A stretch of DNA of 46,026 nt from Alphaproteobacteria bacterium (GCA_018820205.1 JAHJOK010000018.1:1-46026), one strand, 5' to 3'; positions 7,792 to 21,326 are shown, numbered from the stretch's first letter. Notes: generated by a model from the sequence alone, not told the origin. Numbers and translations are program-made.

Positions 7792-8447
7792 GCGGTCTCC
7801 GGGGCGATTTCGGCGGTCAGGCGTTCGAATTCGGCTTTCAGCAGGTCCAGCGCCTCGGCCAGTCCCGCGTCGATCACCGACAATGTGTTGGTCCAGTCTT
7901 CCAGCACGGTCAGGTCGGCCTTGCCGTCCGAGATGCCGCGCAGCCCCATCACCGGCACGCCGAATTTCGCGGCGGCGCGGACGACCGCATAGGTCTCCAT
8001 GTCGACCATCTCGGCGTCGATATCGTCATAGGCCTCGCCCGTGACGACGCTGGCGCCGGTCGCCAGCCGCGCATAGGGCTGGCCCGCCGGGCCGCTGGCC
8101 AAGGTCAACACCGGCTCCCGGTCCAGAAAGGGTGTGACGCCTTTCGCGAAGCCGATCGCCGAGGCGTCCATGTCGCGATACCCAACCTCGTCCACCCAAT
8201 AGATCCGACCGTGTTCCAGCGACTGCGATCCTGCCGAGCCCAGCGACAGGATCAGGTCGGGCAACCGCCCTTCCCGCTCCAGCTGGGCCAGGGCCGCCGT
8301 GGTCTCGACCGCCGCCTCGACGGGCCCCACGCCGGTGATCAGCGGCTTGATGCGCGCCTTCAGCGCGGGGCCGTATTCCAGCTCGGCGGCCATGACGCAC
8401 AGGGCCGTCAGCGGCCCGAAATTGCTCAGTTCGAAGGTCTCGCTCAC
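7788..8447 (-). CDS. 5'-methylthioadenosine/S-adenosylhomocysteine nucleosidase-like protein
   Basis: This 219-residue protein is of the PNP/UDP phosphorylase fold. It has a phosphate/base-site glycine pattern LSLGSAGS near 85, the ribose-binding VDMETYAVV near 147 and the catalytic Asp region GISDGKAD near 172. Family members hydrolyse MTA or SAH to adenine and a thioribosyl product. Start and stop overlap rsmB and guaA by four bases each, so the three are tightly coupled. SAH is a by-product of the RsmB methyltransferase and freed adenine feeds purine salvage, which fits the operon. The exact substrate is uncertain. Confidence 0.82.
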   Translation of the reverse strand: MSETFELSNFGPLTALCVMAAELEYGPALKARIKPLITGVGPVEAAVETTAALAQLEREGRLPDLILSLGSAGSQSLEHGRIYWVDEVGYRDMDASAIGFAKGVTPFLDREPVLTLASGPAGQPYARLATGASVVTGEAYDDIDAEMVDMETYAVVRAAAKFGVPVMGLRGISDGKADLTVLEDWTNTLSVIDAGLAEALDLLKAEFERLTAEIAPETA

Positions 8448-9856
8448 GCCTGCCGCTCATAGACGGCGGCGAAGAAGCCGTCGGTGCCCGTGGTCGCCGG
8501 CGAGAGACGCAGACGGTGCCCCAGCGCCAATTCCGGCAGTTTCGCACGGCCCGCGTCGGTGAAGGTCGAGGCGCCCAGCGCATCGGCGATGGCCACCGGT
8601 TCGAACGACGGGTGATCCTCCTCGAAGGCGTCCACGCTGGCCTCGTTTTCGACCCTCAGCATGGAGCAGGTCACATAGACCAGCCGTCCGCCCGGCTTCA
8701 CCAGCTTGGCCGCACGCGCCAGGATCGCGGTCTGCAGCGAATGCATCCGGTCGACGTCCTCGGGCTTCAGCCGCCAGGCATCCTCGGGTTTCCTCCGCCA
8801 GGTGCCGGACCCGGTGCAGGGCGCGTCGACGAAGACGACGTCCGCCTGTCCCACGATGTCCTCGACCCCGCCGCCGTTGGGGCCCAGGTGGATCAACTCC
8901 GCCTCCACCCCCGCCCGCGCCAGCCGGGGGCGGATGTTGTCGAGCCGCTTCTGCACCACGTCGCAGGCGATCAGACGGCCCTCGGCCCTGGCGACCGAGG
9001 CCGCCTTCGCCTTGCCCTTGGGCGCATCGACCCAGCCGGTCGGGGTCCAGATCTTCTCGGGCTCGGCGACCGCCTCGACGCGCGAAGCGCCGACGGCCAG
9101 TCCCTGCATGGCCAGGCCCAGGGTCTTGCCCCCGCCCCCGGCGCAGTAGTCGACGACGGTCATGCCGGGCCGGACGCCCGCCAGCCAACTGACGATCTGG
9201 CTGCCCTCGTCCTGGATCTCGATCCGGCCCTGCTTGAAGGCCTCCAGCGCCTGGACGTTCGGCGGCGGTTCGGATTGCAGGCGCAAGCCCGTCGCCGACC
9301 ACGGCGTCCGCTCGGGCGACAGCCCGGCCTCGCGCAGTTCGACCTCGACCTCATCGACCGTGGCCTTGGCCAGATTGACCCGCAGGTCGATCGGCGCGCG
9401 CGGCAGCATCAGGCCGGCGGCCTCCTCGGCCCAGCGATCGCCGAAGGTGTTTCTGAAATCCTCGACCACGAACTCGGGCAGACCCGCAGCGACCCAGCCG
9501 GGGACTTCGTCGCCGGTCATGCTGATGCGCGACCGCTCCTGTTTCGACAGGGGTTTGGGGCCGTAGCCGTCGCCGGAATGCAGCGCCTCGATCTCTTCCA
9601 GCGACAGGCCGTCGATCAGGCTGAGGGCGCCGATCACCAGGGCCCGGCCGTCTTCGCGACCGCCCATGGCCCAGACCAGACGGCCCCGCGCCCGCAGGAC
9701 CTTGTAGACCTGATCGGCGATGGCGCGACGGTCCTTGGACCCGGCGTAGCGGTTGGCCCCGCCCCAGGCTTTCAGGACGGCCTCGGCCGGTTGACGACCC
9801 TGCGCGATGCTGTCGAGGACGGAGGCGGCGGCGGCGAGACGGGCGGCTGGGGTCAA
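8444..9856 (-). CDS. RsmB/NOP family class I SAM-dependent RNA methyltransferase
   Basis: This 470-residue enzyme probably forms 5-methylcytosine in rRNA (RsmB-like, 16S). An N-terminal NusB-like/RNA-binding part (1-160) precedes the Rossmann domain. The SAM motif VDYCAGGGGKTLGLA is near 233, the first Cys is in DAPCTGSGTWRRKPE near 345, and the second Cys is in VTCSM near 397. An insert GWVDAPKGKAKAASVARAEG at about 270-290 lengthens the domain. The gap to MAPEG is 9 bases, and it overlaps the nucleosidase start. The precise target base is inferred from family only. Confidence 0.92.
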   Translation of the reverse strand: MTPAARLAAAASVLDSIAQGRQPAEAVLKAWGGANRYAGSKDRRAIADQVYKVLRARGRLVWAMGGREDGRALVIGALSLIDGLSLEEIEALHSGDGYGPKPLSKQERSRISMTGDEVPGWVAAGLPEFVVEDFRNTFGDRWAEEAAGLMLPRAPIDLRVNLAKATVDEVEVELREAGLSPERTPWSATGLRLQSEPPPNVQALEAFKQGRIEIQDEGSQIVSWLAGVRPGMTVVDYCAGGGGKTLGLAMQGLAVGASRVEAVAEPEKIWTPTGWVDAPKGKAKAASVARAEGRLIACDVVQKRLDNIRPRLARAGVEAELIHLGPNGGGVEDIVGQADVVFVDAPCTGSGTWRRKPEDAWRLKPEDVDRMHSLQTAILARAAKLVKPGGRLVYVTCSMLRVENEASVDAFEEDHPSFEPVAIADALGASTFTDAGRAKLPELALGHRLRLSPATTGTDGFFAAVYERQA

Positions 9857-9865
9857 GGCGAGCTT

Positions 9866-10261
9866 TCAGACGAAAAGGGCGGCGATGACCATGCAAAGGC
9901 CGACCAGCGACCCCACCCAGATCAGCGAACGGACGTAGGGGACGCCTAGGGCGTAAACCGGCGCATAAATCAGGCGGCCGAAGAAATAGAGATGCGTGCC
10001 GACCAGGGTCAGCCAGCCGTTCTCGCCCGAAATCTGGGCCATGATCACCGCCGCCGCGAAAAGCGGCAGGGTCTCGAACAGATTGGCCTGGGCGCGCGTC
10101 AGACGGCCGGCCAGCACGCCCGGATCGCGCGCCGTGTCACGCGGGCTGGCGTTGTAGGCCAGGCCGACCCTGGCCGTCCCGACCGTCGCCGCCGCCAGAA
10201 TCTGGACAATCGCCAGGATCAGGGTGAAGGCCAGCATCGTGAACTCGGGCGTCAGGCTCAT
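9866..10261 (-). CDS. MAPEG family membrane protein
   Basis: This 131-residue inner-membrane protein has four hydrophobic segments at about 7-30, 60-78, 83-103 and 108-130. The pattern RAQANLFETLPLFAAAV and the following YFFGRLIYAPVYALGVPYVRS is typical of bacterial MAPEG proteins. The eukaryotic relatives are glutathione S-transferases and eicosanoid enzymes; bacterial members are mostly uncharacterised. It lies between guaB and rsmB with 9-base gaps on both sides and must be co-transcribed with them. Confidence 0.88.
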   Translation of the reverse strand: MSLTPEFTMLAFTLILAIVQILAAATVGTARVGLAYNASPRDTARDPGVLAGRLTRAQANLFETLPLFAAAVIMAQISGENGWLTLVGTHLYFFGRLIYAPVYALGVPYVRSLIWVGSLVGLCMVIAALFV

Positions 10262-10270
10262 GACTGTCTC

Positions 10271-11755
<1,485 letters not shown>

Positions 11756-11876
11756 CTATCCTCTTTCGCGGCTGCGAAGTCAACCGTGACGCGCGCGCAT
11801 CCGAAGCTCGGCCGCAATCGTAACTTTTTTCAGTCTCGCTTGAAACTTTCAGTCTGTGCTAACATTGAAGACGAAG

Positions 11877-12407
11877 ATGGTCATCGCACTCGCCAGATCC
11901 GTCCGCGGCCTCGCGCTGAAAATCGCCAGTTATGGCGTGATGCATCTGGTCGTGGCCATGCTGGTCGCCTGGGCGATCACCCAGGACTGGCGCATGGCCC
12001 TGGCCATCGGCGTGGTCGAACCCTTCTTCCAGACCATCGCCTATTCCTTCCACGACCGGATCTGGCACCGGATCGAGCGTCGTCGTCGCGGCAGTCGGAT
12101 CGAGGAGACTGCCGAGGCCTTCACCGCCCGGCTGGACGTCATGAACGCCGAGGAACAGGCCCGCTCGCACGGTCAGCATGGTCACAGCCACGCCCTGCCC
12201 TCGTTGAAGAACATCGCCGTCAAGACGATGACCTATGGCCTCATGCATTTCGCCGTGGCGGTGACCGTCGCCTTCGCCATCACTCAGAACTGGCGGGTCG
12301 CCCTGGCCATCGGCGTCGTCGAGCCTCTGGTGCAGATGGCCTTCTTCGCCATTCACGACCGCATCTGGACGTTGCGTGAGGCGCGGCGCTCGGCCCAGAC
12401 CGCCTGA
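11877..12407 (+). CDS. Tandem DUF2061 membrane protein
   Basis: This protein of about 176 residues contains two copies of the DUF2061 domain. SYGVMHLVVAMLVAWAIT... and TYGLMHFAVAVTVAFAIT... are followed by near-identical LAIGVVEP and HDRIW blocks. Each copy has two membrane helices. The linker is hydrophilic and histidine-rich (HGQHGHSH), which could bind metal. DUF2061 function is unknown. ATG 11877 is chosen; the frame can start at GTG 11856 with seven extra residues. It is divergent from guaB and ends 4 bases before the convergent DUF2332 gene. Confidence 0.85.
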   Translation: MVIALARSVRGLALKIASYGVMHLVVAMLVAWAITQDWRMALAIGVVEPFFQTIAYSFHDRIWHRIERRRRGSRIEETAEAFTARLDVMNAEEQARSHGQHGHSHALPSLKNIAVKTMTYGLMHFAVAVTVAFAITQNWRVALAIGVVEPLVQMAFFAIHDRIWTLREARRSAQTA

Positions 12408-12411
12408 GCCT

Positions 12412-13488
12412 TCAAGCCTCCTCGGACCGCTGCGCCAGCCATTCGTACCAGGCGCCGTGCGGGTGCCCGCGCGCCAGCCCCTGGTCTTCGCCGCCGGGCC
12501 AGGTTTTCAGCCGCAACACCGGCCAGCGCTCGAAGCCGGCGCCCTCCGCCTCGTAGCTGAGCCATGCCATGGGCGCTTCGACCGTCGCCGCTTCACCGGC
12601 CGCCTCGATCCGCGCCCTGACCCGCGCCTGAACCTCCGGCGGGAAATACTGGAAAGCGATGGTGTGCAGGATGACGCGGCAGACGCCGGGTTCCGGCTCG
12701 ACCGCCAGCTCGGCGTCCAGCCAGTCGGCGGCGTCCGCCTGATCGAGGCGGACGGGCGTCGTCCGTGCGATCTCGACCGCCGCCTGCAAACGCGCCAGCC
12801 GTTCGCCCTGACCCGCCCAGACATAGGCGCTCAATCGTTCGGCCGTGGCCGGATCGGTCGGATCCAGCGGATGTCGATCGACCCCGGCGCGGCGAACGAC
12901 GCGCACCGCCCCCGCCGGCGGCGATGCGCCCCGCCAGTCCGGCGTGAGCCTGAGCGGCGATCCCGCCTCGCCCGCCTCGGTCTCGCCCAGCCGATAGGCG
13001 TAGCGATCCAGTCGCGTGTTCAGGCCCGCGCTGGCGCCCAGCTCATACAGGGCGAGCGGAAGGCCGAAGCGGGCGGAAAGCACCAACAAGCCCGCTATCA
13101 GGCCGCCCGACCGCCCGACCTCATTTGTCTGCGGCGGACCATCCAGCCACGGGTCCAGCAGCGCCATCTGAGAAACCAAACATCCCGCCAGGATTTCCCA
13201 GAGCTGCGCGTCATTTTCGCCCCCCGCGTTCGGCGGATAGGCCTCGGTCAAGGCGGCATCGGCGCCGGACCGGGCCAGGGCGTGAAGCCCGCCCGCCAGC
13301 CGCAACGGCAGGGCGTCGCCCTCGTGCGAGGGATTGCCCGGCCAGTCCAGCAGCCGCCGTCCAATAGCCGATGACCGGTCCAGCCGCTCGCCGATCAGGC
13401 CGCACACCCGACCCGTGAACGGTGCGCCCGAGGCCGTGCAGATGGCCGCCTGTTTGGCGAACGCCGCGCGGACCTCGGTCTCGCTCAC
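12412..13488 (-). CDS. DUF2332 family protein
   Basis: The 358-residue protein matches DUF2332: central LYELGASAGLNTRLDRYAY, late ILHTIAFQYFPPEVQARV, and WLSYEAEG, all family landmarks. The GASAGLN block resembles a nucleotide- or SAM-binding loop. There is no signal peptide or membrane segment. Function is not established. Its ATG overlaps the rlmE stop by four bases, making a two-gene operon, so a link to RNA modification is conceivable but inferred from position only. Confidence 0.85.
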   Translation of the reverse strand: MSETEVRAAFAKQAAICTASGAPFTGRVCGLIGERLDRSSAIGRRLLDWPGNPSHEGDALPLRLAGGLHALARSGADAALTEAYPPNAGGENDAQLWEILAGCLVSQMALLDPWLDGPPQTNEVGRSGGLIAGLLVLSARFGLPLALYELGASAGLNTRLDRYAYRLGETEAGEAGSPLRLTPDWRGASPPAGAVRVVRRAGVDRHPLDPTDPATAERLSAYVWAGQGERLARLQAAVEIARTTPVRLDQADAADWLDAELAVEPEPGVCRVILHTIAFQYFPPEVQARVRARIEAAGEAATVEAPMAWLSYEAEGAGFERWPVLRLKTWPGGEDQGLARGHPHGAWYEWLAQRSEEA

Positions 13489-14201
13489 CGCTTGTTCAAC
13501 GCCACCAGATAGACCTCCGACGAGCCCTTTCGGCTGGCGGCGGGCTTGACGTATTTCACGTCCTGGAAATTGGCCCTCAGGTCCGCCAGCACATGGCCCG
13601 CATCGCCGCCCTGGAAATTCTTGGTGACGAAAGACCCGCCGGGCCTCAGCGTCCGGATCGCGAACTCCGCGGCGATCTCGATCAGGGCGATGATCTTCAG
13701 ATGGTCCGTCTGGCGATGGCCGACCGTATTATGCGCCATGTCCGACAGGACCAGGTCCGGCGCCCCGCCGAGCAATTCGATCAGCTGGGCGTCCACGCCC
13801 GGCTCGGTGAAATCGGCCTGGATCAGGGTCGAACCGGGGATCGGCTCGATCGGCAGCAGGTCGACGCCAACCACCGCCACGGCCCCCCGATTGACGCAGA
13901 CCTGGACCCAGCCGCCCGGCGCGGCCCCCAGATCGATGACGCGAGACCCCTTTTTCACCAGCCGGAACCGGTCGTCGATCTCGCTGAATTTGAAGGCCGC
14001 CCGGCTGCGCCAGCCCTCGGCGCGCGCTTTCTCGGACCAGGGATCGGCAAGCTGGCGCTTGATCCATTCGATGGAAGAGATCGATTTCTTGTCGGCGGTC
14101 TTGATCTTGCCGCCCATGCCGCGGCCGGCCGCGGTTCCGCCGCTGGGCGGGCGCACCATGCGGCGTCTGGGTTCGGGGGCGGTCTTTTCATCGTCGCTCA
14201 T
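13485..14201 (-). CDS. rlmE: 23S rRNA (uridine-2'-O)-methyltransferase RlmE/FtsJ family
   Basis: From ATG 14201 the protein has 238 residues. A basic, disordered N-terminus of about 40 residues is common in alphaproteobacterial members. The SAM motif VIDLGAAPGGWVQV lies near 88. The catalytic K-D-K-E tetrad is represented by the Lys in RSRAAFK, D in LSDMAHNTVG, K in TKNFQGGD and E in SSEVYLVA. The enzyme methylates U2552 of 23S rRNA during 50S assembly. An upstream in-frame ATG at 14249 would add 16 unlikely residues and run towards the divergent cyclophilin start. Confidence 0.95.
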   Translation of the reverse strand: MSDDEKTAPEPRRRMVRPPSGGTAAGRGMGGKIKTADKKSISSIEWIKRQLADPWSEKARAEGWRSRAAFKFSEIDDRFRLVKKGSRVIDLGAAPGGWVQVCVNRGAVAVVGVDLLPIEPIPGSTLIQADFTEPGVDAQLIELLGGAPDLVLSDMAHNTVGHRQTDHLKIIALIEIAAEFAIRTLRPGGSFVTKNFQGGDAGHVLADLRANFQDVKYVKPAASRKGSSEVYLVALNKR

Positions 14202-14271
14202 CGCACCCACATAGCGCCGACGGCCCTCAGCGGCTATGACCCCCGCCAATCATCCGAAAATGGAGCGCCAC

Positions 14272-14721
14272 ATGGCCGACCAGACCCTGACCCTGACCCT
14301 CGAAACCGGTGACGTCGTCATCAAGCTGCGCCCAGACCTGGCGCCCGGCCATGTCGAACGCATCACCGAACTGGCCTCCGAAGGCTTCTATGACGGCGTG
14401 GTCTTCCACCGCGTGATCCCGGGCTTCATGGCCCAAGGCGGCGACCCGACCGGAACCGGAACCTCGGGCTCCAAGAAGCCGAACCTGAAGGCCGAGTTTT
14501 CGAAGGAACCGCACGTTCGCGGCGTCTGCTCGATGGCCCGCACCAATCAGCCCGACACGGCCAACAGCCAGTTCTTCATCGTCTTCGACGACGCCACCTT
14601 CCTGGACGGCCAGTACACGGTCTGGGGCCAGGTGATCGAAGGCATGGACCACGTCGACGCCCTGCCCAAGGGTGAACCGCCCCGCGCGCCGGGCAAGATC
14701 GTCAAGGCGACGGTCAACTAG
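14272..14721 (+). CDS. Cytoplasmic cyclophilin-type peptidyl-prolyl isomerase
   Basis: This 149-residue protein has all the cyclophilin core motifs: FHRVIPGFMAQGGDPTGTGT with the catalytic Arg, SMARTNQPDTANSQFFI, and FLDGQYTVWGQVIEGMD. No signal peptide is seen from ATG 14272, which has GGAG upstream, so it is a PpiB-like cytoplasmic isomerase. The frame could also begin at 14236, but that start lacks a ribosome site. It is divergent from rlmE and ends at a strong terminator. Confidence 0.96.
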   Translation: MADQTLTLTLETGDVVIKLRPDLAPGHVERITELASEGFYDGVVFHRVIPGFMAQGGDPTGTGTSGSKKPNLKAEFSKEPHVRGVCSMARTNQPDTANSQFFIVFDDATFLDGQYTVWGQVIEGMDHVDALPKGEPPRAPGKIVKATVN

Positions 14722-14730
14722 AACGGATCG

Positions 14731-14757
14731 GGGCGGCCTTCGCGGGCCGCCCTTTTT
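14731..14757 (+). terminator. Rho-independent terminator after the cyclophilin gene
   Basis: An 8-bp perfect stem GGGCGGCC/GGCCGCCC with loop TTCGCG is followed by TTTTT (14753-14757). It lies 9 bases after the cyclophilin stop. Confidence 0.9.
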
Positions 14758-14766
14758 CCTGGGCGG

Positions 14767-15312
14767 TCAGTCGCCGCCGTACCAGCTCAGTTTCACGCCG
14801 GTGACGCTGCGTCCGCCGATCCGGACCGACCCCGTCAGGGCCGCATCCTCGGAACCGCCCAGATTGCGCCGCGCCGTCGCCAGCGCCCCCTTGTCCAGTC
14901 GCAGATCGACAGAGACCTCGCCGACGCCGGGCGCCGTGCCCCGCATGGAGACACGGCCGTCGCTGACCGCATAGCGATCGGGCAGCACCCGCACTGTCTG
15001 ACCCTCTCGCGTGAACTCGACCATGACAGGGGCGAACGTCGTGCTGCGCCGCCCGGCCTCCCAGGCTTCGAAGTCCTGCGTCTGGCCGACGAACACCTGC
15101 GTCAGCGTCAGGGCGCCGCCGGTCACGCCGGTGGCGCGATAAGACCCCGAGATGTCCTCGGACTGGCTGTGCGAGAAGGCGCCGCCGCCCGGCGCCGCCG
15201 TCGCAGCCTCGCCGTCCGGCCCGGCCGGCCGCGTGGAGGGGGCTAGAACGTCGCACGCGGCCAGGGCCAGCCCGACGGCGATCACCGCCCCGACCGTCTT
15301 CATCGCCTTCAC
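14767..15312 (-). CDS. Predicted lipoprotein of unknown function
   Basis: The 181-residue protein starts with a lipoprotein signal: Lys-rich start, hydrophobic stretch, and LAAC with the lipidated Cys at about residue 20. The mature part is beta-rich and soluble: GSYRATGVTGGALTLTQVFV, FAPVMVEFTREGQTVRVLPD, and SWYGGD at the end. I do not recognise the fold. It overlaps the methyltransferase gene upstream by four bases (ATGA), so the two are co-translated. Location in the envelope is inferred. Confidence 0.75.
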   Translation of the reverse strand: MKAMKTVGAVIAVGLALAACDVLAPSTRPAGPDGEAATAAPGGGAFSHSQSEDISGSYRATGVTGGALTLTQVFVGQTQDFEAWEAGRRSTTFAPVMVEFTREGQTVRVLPDRYAVSDGRVSMRGTAPGVGEVSVDLRLDKGALATARRNLGGSEDAALTGSVRIGGRSVTGVKLSWYGGD

Positions 15313-15938
15313 GGCAGGTGCAGCAGGACAGGAAGCCAGCCGGCCGCCTGCGCCATGTCCACGCCTTCGAAAATCGGAATGGCCAGCAGGAAAACCAGCC
15401 CGTCCCGGATGGTCGTCACGAAGAAACGTGGCCTAATGCTGAGCTCGTCCTCGTCACGCCATTTCGAGAAGTCAGGACCACATCGCGGCGTGCGGGCCAG
15501 ATAGTCCCGATAGGCTTCCCCGAATTCCGCCGAGAGCCAGGCCTCTTCGCGCTCGATCGTGAAATGGAACACTACGACCGCGATCAGGACGAAGATCGCC
15601 GCGATGGTCATGCTGCCGGTCTGGGCGCCGATGCCGAATGCGCCCGCATAGCTGAATACGTAAAGAGGGTTGCGGCTGATCGAATAGGGGCCGGTGCAGA
15701 CCACCTGCGCCTTCTTGCGGCCGCCGATATAGAGCGAGCACCACGCACGGCCGACGATGCTGAGCACGATGGCGCCAAGTCCGATGGCCTCGACCGCTTC
15801 ATGGGTCGACCCGTCCCCCCACCAGCTGGCGCTGAACATCGCCACCAGAACGACCACAGCCAGCGACAGGCCTATGGTCCATTTGCGGATCCGCTGGATG
15901 CGTTGCAGGTCGAACGCATCCGTACTGGTGGTCGTCAT
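15309..15938 (-). CDS. ICMT-family (isoprenylcysteine carboxyl methyltransferase-like) membrane methyltransferase
   Basis: The 209-residue protein has about five membrane segments and the family signature: CTGPYSISRNPLYVFSY near 83, then IEREEAWLSAEFGEAYRDY near 130. Bacterial members are widespread and their substrates largely unknown; SAM binding at these motifs is established for ICMT and NnrU-like relatives. The C-terminus has an extra hydrophobic stretch. It forms a pair with the downstream lipoprotein. The 87 bases upstream separate it from the M28 peptidase on the same strand. Confidence 0.85.
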   Translation of the reverse strand: MTTTSTDAFDLQRIQRIRKWTIGLSLAVVVLVAMFSASWWGDGSTHEAVEAIGLGAIVLSIVGRAWCSLYIGGRKKAQVVCTGPYSISRNPLYVFSYAGAFGIGAQTGSMTIAAIFVLIAVVVFHFTIEREEAWLSAEFGEAYRDYLARTPRCGPDFSKWRDEDELSIRPRFFVTTIRDGLVFLLAIPIFEGVDMAQAAGWLPVLLHLP

Positions 15939-16025
15939 TGTTCATCGCACCCCGTGATCAGGAACGGAAACGCCGAACCGGTGGTCTGTGCAAGGTCTAT
16001 CTTTGCAACTGAAAATCGACCGCGA

Positions 16026-17000
16026 TCAGCGATCAAGTCCCTGATCCAGCGCCCGGAACGCCGACACCGACAGCTCGGCCGCGCTCTGGAACACCGAGGG
16101 CGTGATCTTGTCGAAATCGTCCGAGGGGCGGTGATAGTCGGGGTGGTAGTCGACGCCCAGATACAGGAACGGCACGTCGGCGTGGAAGAAGGCGCCCTGG
16201 TCGGACGCATCGACCCAGTTGTCGGCGCCCGTGTCCTGCGGCGTGTCCTTGCCGAAGGCGAGCGACACCGCGCCGTTGGCCGGAATGGTCTCCAGGATCG
16301 GCCGGAAGGTCGGGTGCTGGTAGGTGCCGGTGACCCACAGATGCCCGTCCGTCTCGGCCCGCGCGACCATGTCGAAATTCAGGTTCATGGCGATCGACGC
16401 CAGCGGCACCGGCGGCGCCTGGACGAAATGCTTGGCGCCCAGCAGGCCCCGCTCCTCGCCGTCGAAGGCGACGAAGATGACGCTGTGCTCGGGCGGGGCG
16501 GCCTTCAGCCGGGCGGCGATCTCCAGCATGGTCGCCACGCCCGAGGCGTTGTCGTCGGCGCCGTTGAAGATTTGATCGTTGTTGATTCCGACGTGGTCGT
16601 AGTGGGCCGTGACGACGATGTAGCGGTCCGGCACGCGCGTGCCCTCGATCAGGCCCAGGATATTGACCCCGTTGAAGGTCTTGGGCCCCTCGCGCGTGCG
16701 GCCCTGCGTCTCGAACGGCTGCAGACGGCCGACGGGCGGGGCGCCCACGCCGAGCGCTTCGAACCGCGACACGATATAGGCCCGCGCCCGTTCCCCGCCG
16801 GGCGCACCGGTGTCGCGACCCTCCATGTCGTCGGCCGACAGGATGCGGACGTCGGCCATCAACTGATCGTAGTCGACCGGGGTCGCGGCGACGTCGGCGG
16901 GCGCCTCGGCCGGGGCCGTGGCCTCGTTCATCCCCATGCAGCCGGACAGGATCAGGGCGGCGACGGAAGCCAGGGCGGCGGAGCGAAGGGCGTGCGACAT
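16026..17000 (-). CDS. M28-family zinc metallopeptidase, lipoprotein
   Basis: From ATG 17000 the protein has 324 residues with a lipobox LSGC (Cys21). The M28 zinc residues are visible: H in TAHYDHVG, DD in NGADDNASGV, EE in DGEERGLLGA, D in NFDMV, and H in DYHPDYHRPSDD. M28 enzymes are aminopeptidases or carboxypeptidases acting in the periplasm or outside. A start 30 bases upstream is open but would spoil the lipoprotein signal. AGAGAG precedes the chosen ATG. It is divergent from ligA, with 113 bases between the start codons. Confidence 0.93.
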   Translation of the reverse strand: MSHALRSAALASVAALILSGCMGMNEATAPAEAPADVAATPVDYDQLMADVRILSADDMEGRDTGAPGGERARAYIVSRFEALGVGAPPVGRLQPFETQGRTREGPKTFNGVNILGLIEGTRVPDRYIVVTAHYDHVGINNDQIFNGADDNASGVATMLEIAARLKAAPPEHSVIFVAFDGEERGLLGAKHFVQAPPVPLASIAMNLNFDMVARAETDGHLWVTGTYQHPTFRPILETIPANGAVSLAFGKDTPQDTGADNWVDASDQGAFFHADVPFLYLGVDYHPDYHRPSDDFDKITPSVFQSAAELSVSAFRALDQGLDR

Positions 17001-17104
17001 GGAAACTCTCTGATGCGTCCCATTCGGCATAGCGGCCCGACGGCGATACGTCCGCTTAAATTCGTGTCATCGAACCGGCTGGCGAGGACCGGCGGCGGTG
17101 CTAA

Positions 17105-19429
<2,325 letters not shown>

Positions 19430-19430
19430 T

Positions 19431-19611
19431 CTCCTCCCTGTCGCGCAGCGATGGGGAGGTGGCGCGACCCCGCTTGGGGTCGTGACGGAGGGGGCGACTC
19501 GGTTCCGACGAGCAAGCACCCTCACCGCACACACCGTCTCGCCCCCTCCGTCACGGCGCTGAAGGAGCGCCGCGCCACCTCCCCATTCGCCAAGCGGCGA
19601 ACGGGGAGGAG
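19431..19611. repeat. Long structured inverted repeat with internal hairpins
   Basis: The left half (19431-19497) and right half (19539-19611) are inverted copies. Conserved blocks are CTCCTCCC, TGGGGAGGTGGCGCG and CGTGACGGAGGGGGCGA. Two short internal hairpins differ in sequence between halves but remain self-complementary: TCGC-GCA-GCGA against TCGCC-GCTT-GGCGA, and ACCCC-GCTT-GGGGT against GCGCT-CCTTC-AGCGC. The 41-base centre is unpaired. It fills the gap between convergent ligA and the aldo/keto reductase, where it may also end transcription. Confidence 0.85.
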
Positions 19612-19617
19612 AGAAAA

Positions 19618-20607
<990 letters not shown>

Positions 20608-20670
20608 GGGGCGATCTCCTGCGGGTGGGCTGAGACCGGAACGTCGGCGCCGCCCGACCGATCCGCAAGG

Positions 20671-21072
20671 TCAGACCGCCGAAACGATATCCGTCTGTGC
20701 GAAGTCTTCACCCTTGAACAGCAGGGGTTCGCCGGACTGTTTGGCCAGGGCGTAGGCGAAGCAGTCGCCGAAGTTCAACCGGGCCGGATGAAAACCCTTT
20801 CCGAACCGCCGGTTCGCGGCCCGTGCGACAACGGTCAGCTCCCTCTCGACCGGAATGATTTCCAGAGCCAACTCCGCCAAGAGGCCATCCAGCAACCGTG
20901 ACACGCTCGGGTCCTTGAAGCGATCGATCACGATGAACAGCTCGACCAATGTGCCGGCGGACATTCTTATGGCCTCGCCGGCTTCGGCTGCTTGGACAAG
21001 GCGCTCGAAGAATACAGGCTTGTCGATTTCGTTTCGGACGATGGCGACGAGCGCCGAGGTATCCACAATCAC
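20671..21072 (-). CDS. vapC: VapC-type PIN-domain toxin
   Basis: The 133-residue PIN ribonuclease has acidic residues at the expected places: D4 in MIVDTSALVAI, E44 in GTLVELFIV, and D102 in LNFGDCFAYALA with D123 in FKGEDFA. VapC toxins cleave tRNA or rRNA in the cytoplasm when freed from VapB. The start overlaps the vapB stop by four bases (ATGA). All catalytic residues are present, so the toxin looks active. Confidence 0.93.
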   Translation of the reverse strand: MIVDTSALVAIVRNEIDKPVFFERLVQAAEAGEAIRMSAGTLVELFIVIDRFKDPSVSRLLDGLLAELALEIIPVERELTVVARAANRRFGKGFHPARLNFGDCFAYALAKQSGEPLLFKGEDFAQTDIVSAV

Positions 21073-21326
21073 ACCGGCAGTCCTGTCTCCGGATCGTAGA
21101 GAAAGGCTGTCGGATCTTCTTCCTCGAAGAACTCAGGCGGCAGGCGTTCGCGCATTTCAGCGAGGAGAGCCTCAACCTTGGCGACGTCGATGCCCTTTGG
21201 CTTCGGCTTCAGCCGATCCCGCCGCTCCTCCAGCGAATGGATGACAGCATCTGTGAGCGTCTCGCCCGCGGCCTCGGCCACTTCGACGGCCAGCTGATGA
21301 GCGCGCGGGTTCTTGATGTTCAACAT
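21069..21326 (-). CDS. vapB: VapB-type antitoxin
   Basis: From ATG 21326 the 85-residue protein starts MLNIKNPRAHQLAVEVAEA, the ribbon-helix-helix start of the Rv0623/VapB-like antitoxin family. LTDAVIHSLEERRDRLKPKP follows. The acidic, Pro-rich C-terminus (FFEEEDPTAFLYDPETGLPV) is the likely VapC-binding tail. The chosen ATG abuts a perfect 8-bp palindrome; longer starts are unlikely because they would run through it. It is 34 bases after the pepP stop on the same strand. Confidence 0.92.
   Translation of the reverse strand: MLNIKNPRAHQLAVEVAEAAGETLTDAVIHSLEERRDRLKPKPKGIDVAKVEALLAEMRERLPPEFFEEEDPTAFLYDPETGLPV

Noticed and set aside
11820..11876. Promoter TTGAAA...TAACAT before the DUF2061 gene
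   Set aside because: The spacing is 14 bases, too short for a standard sigma-70 promoter.
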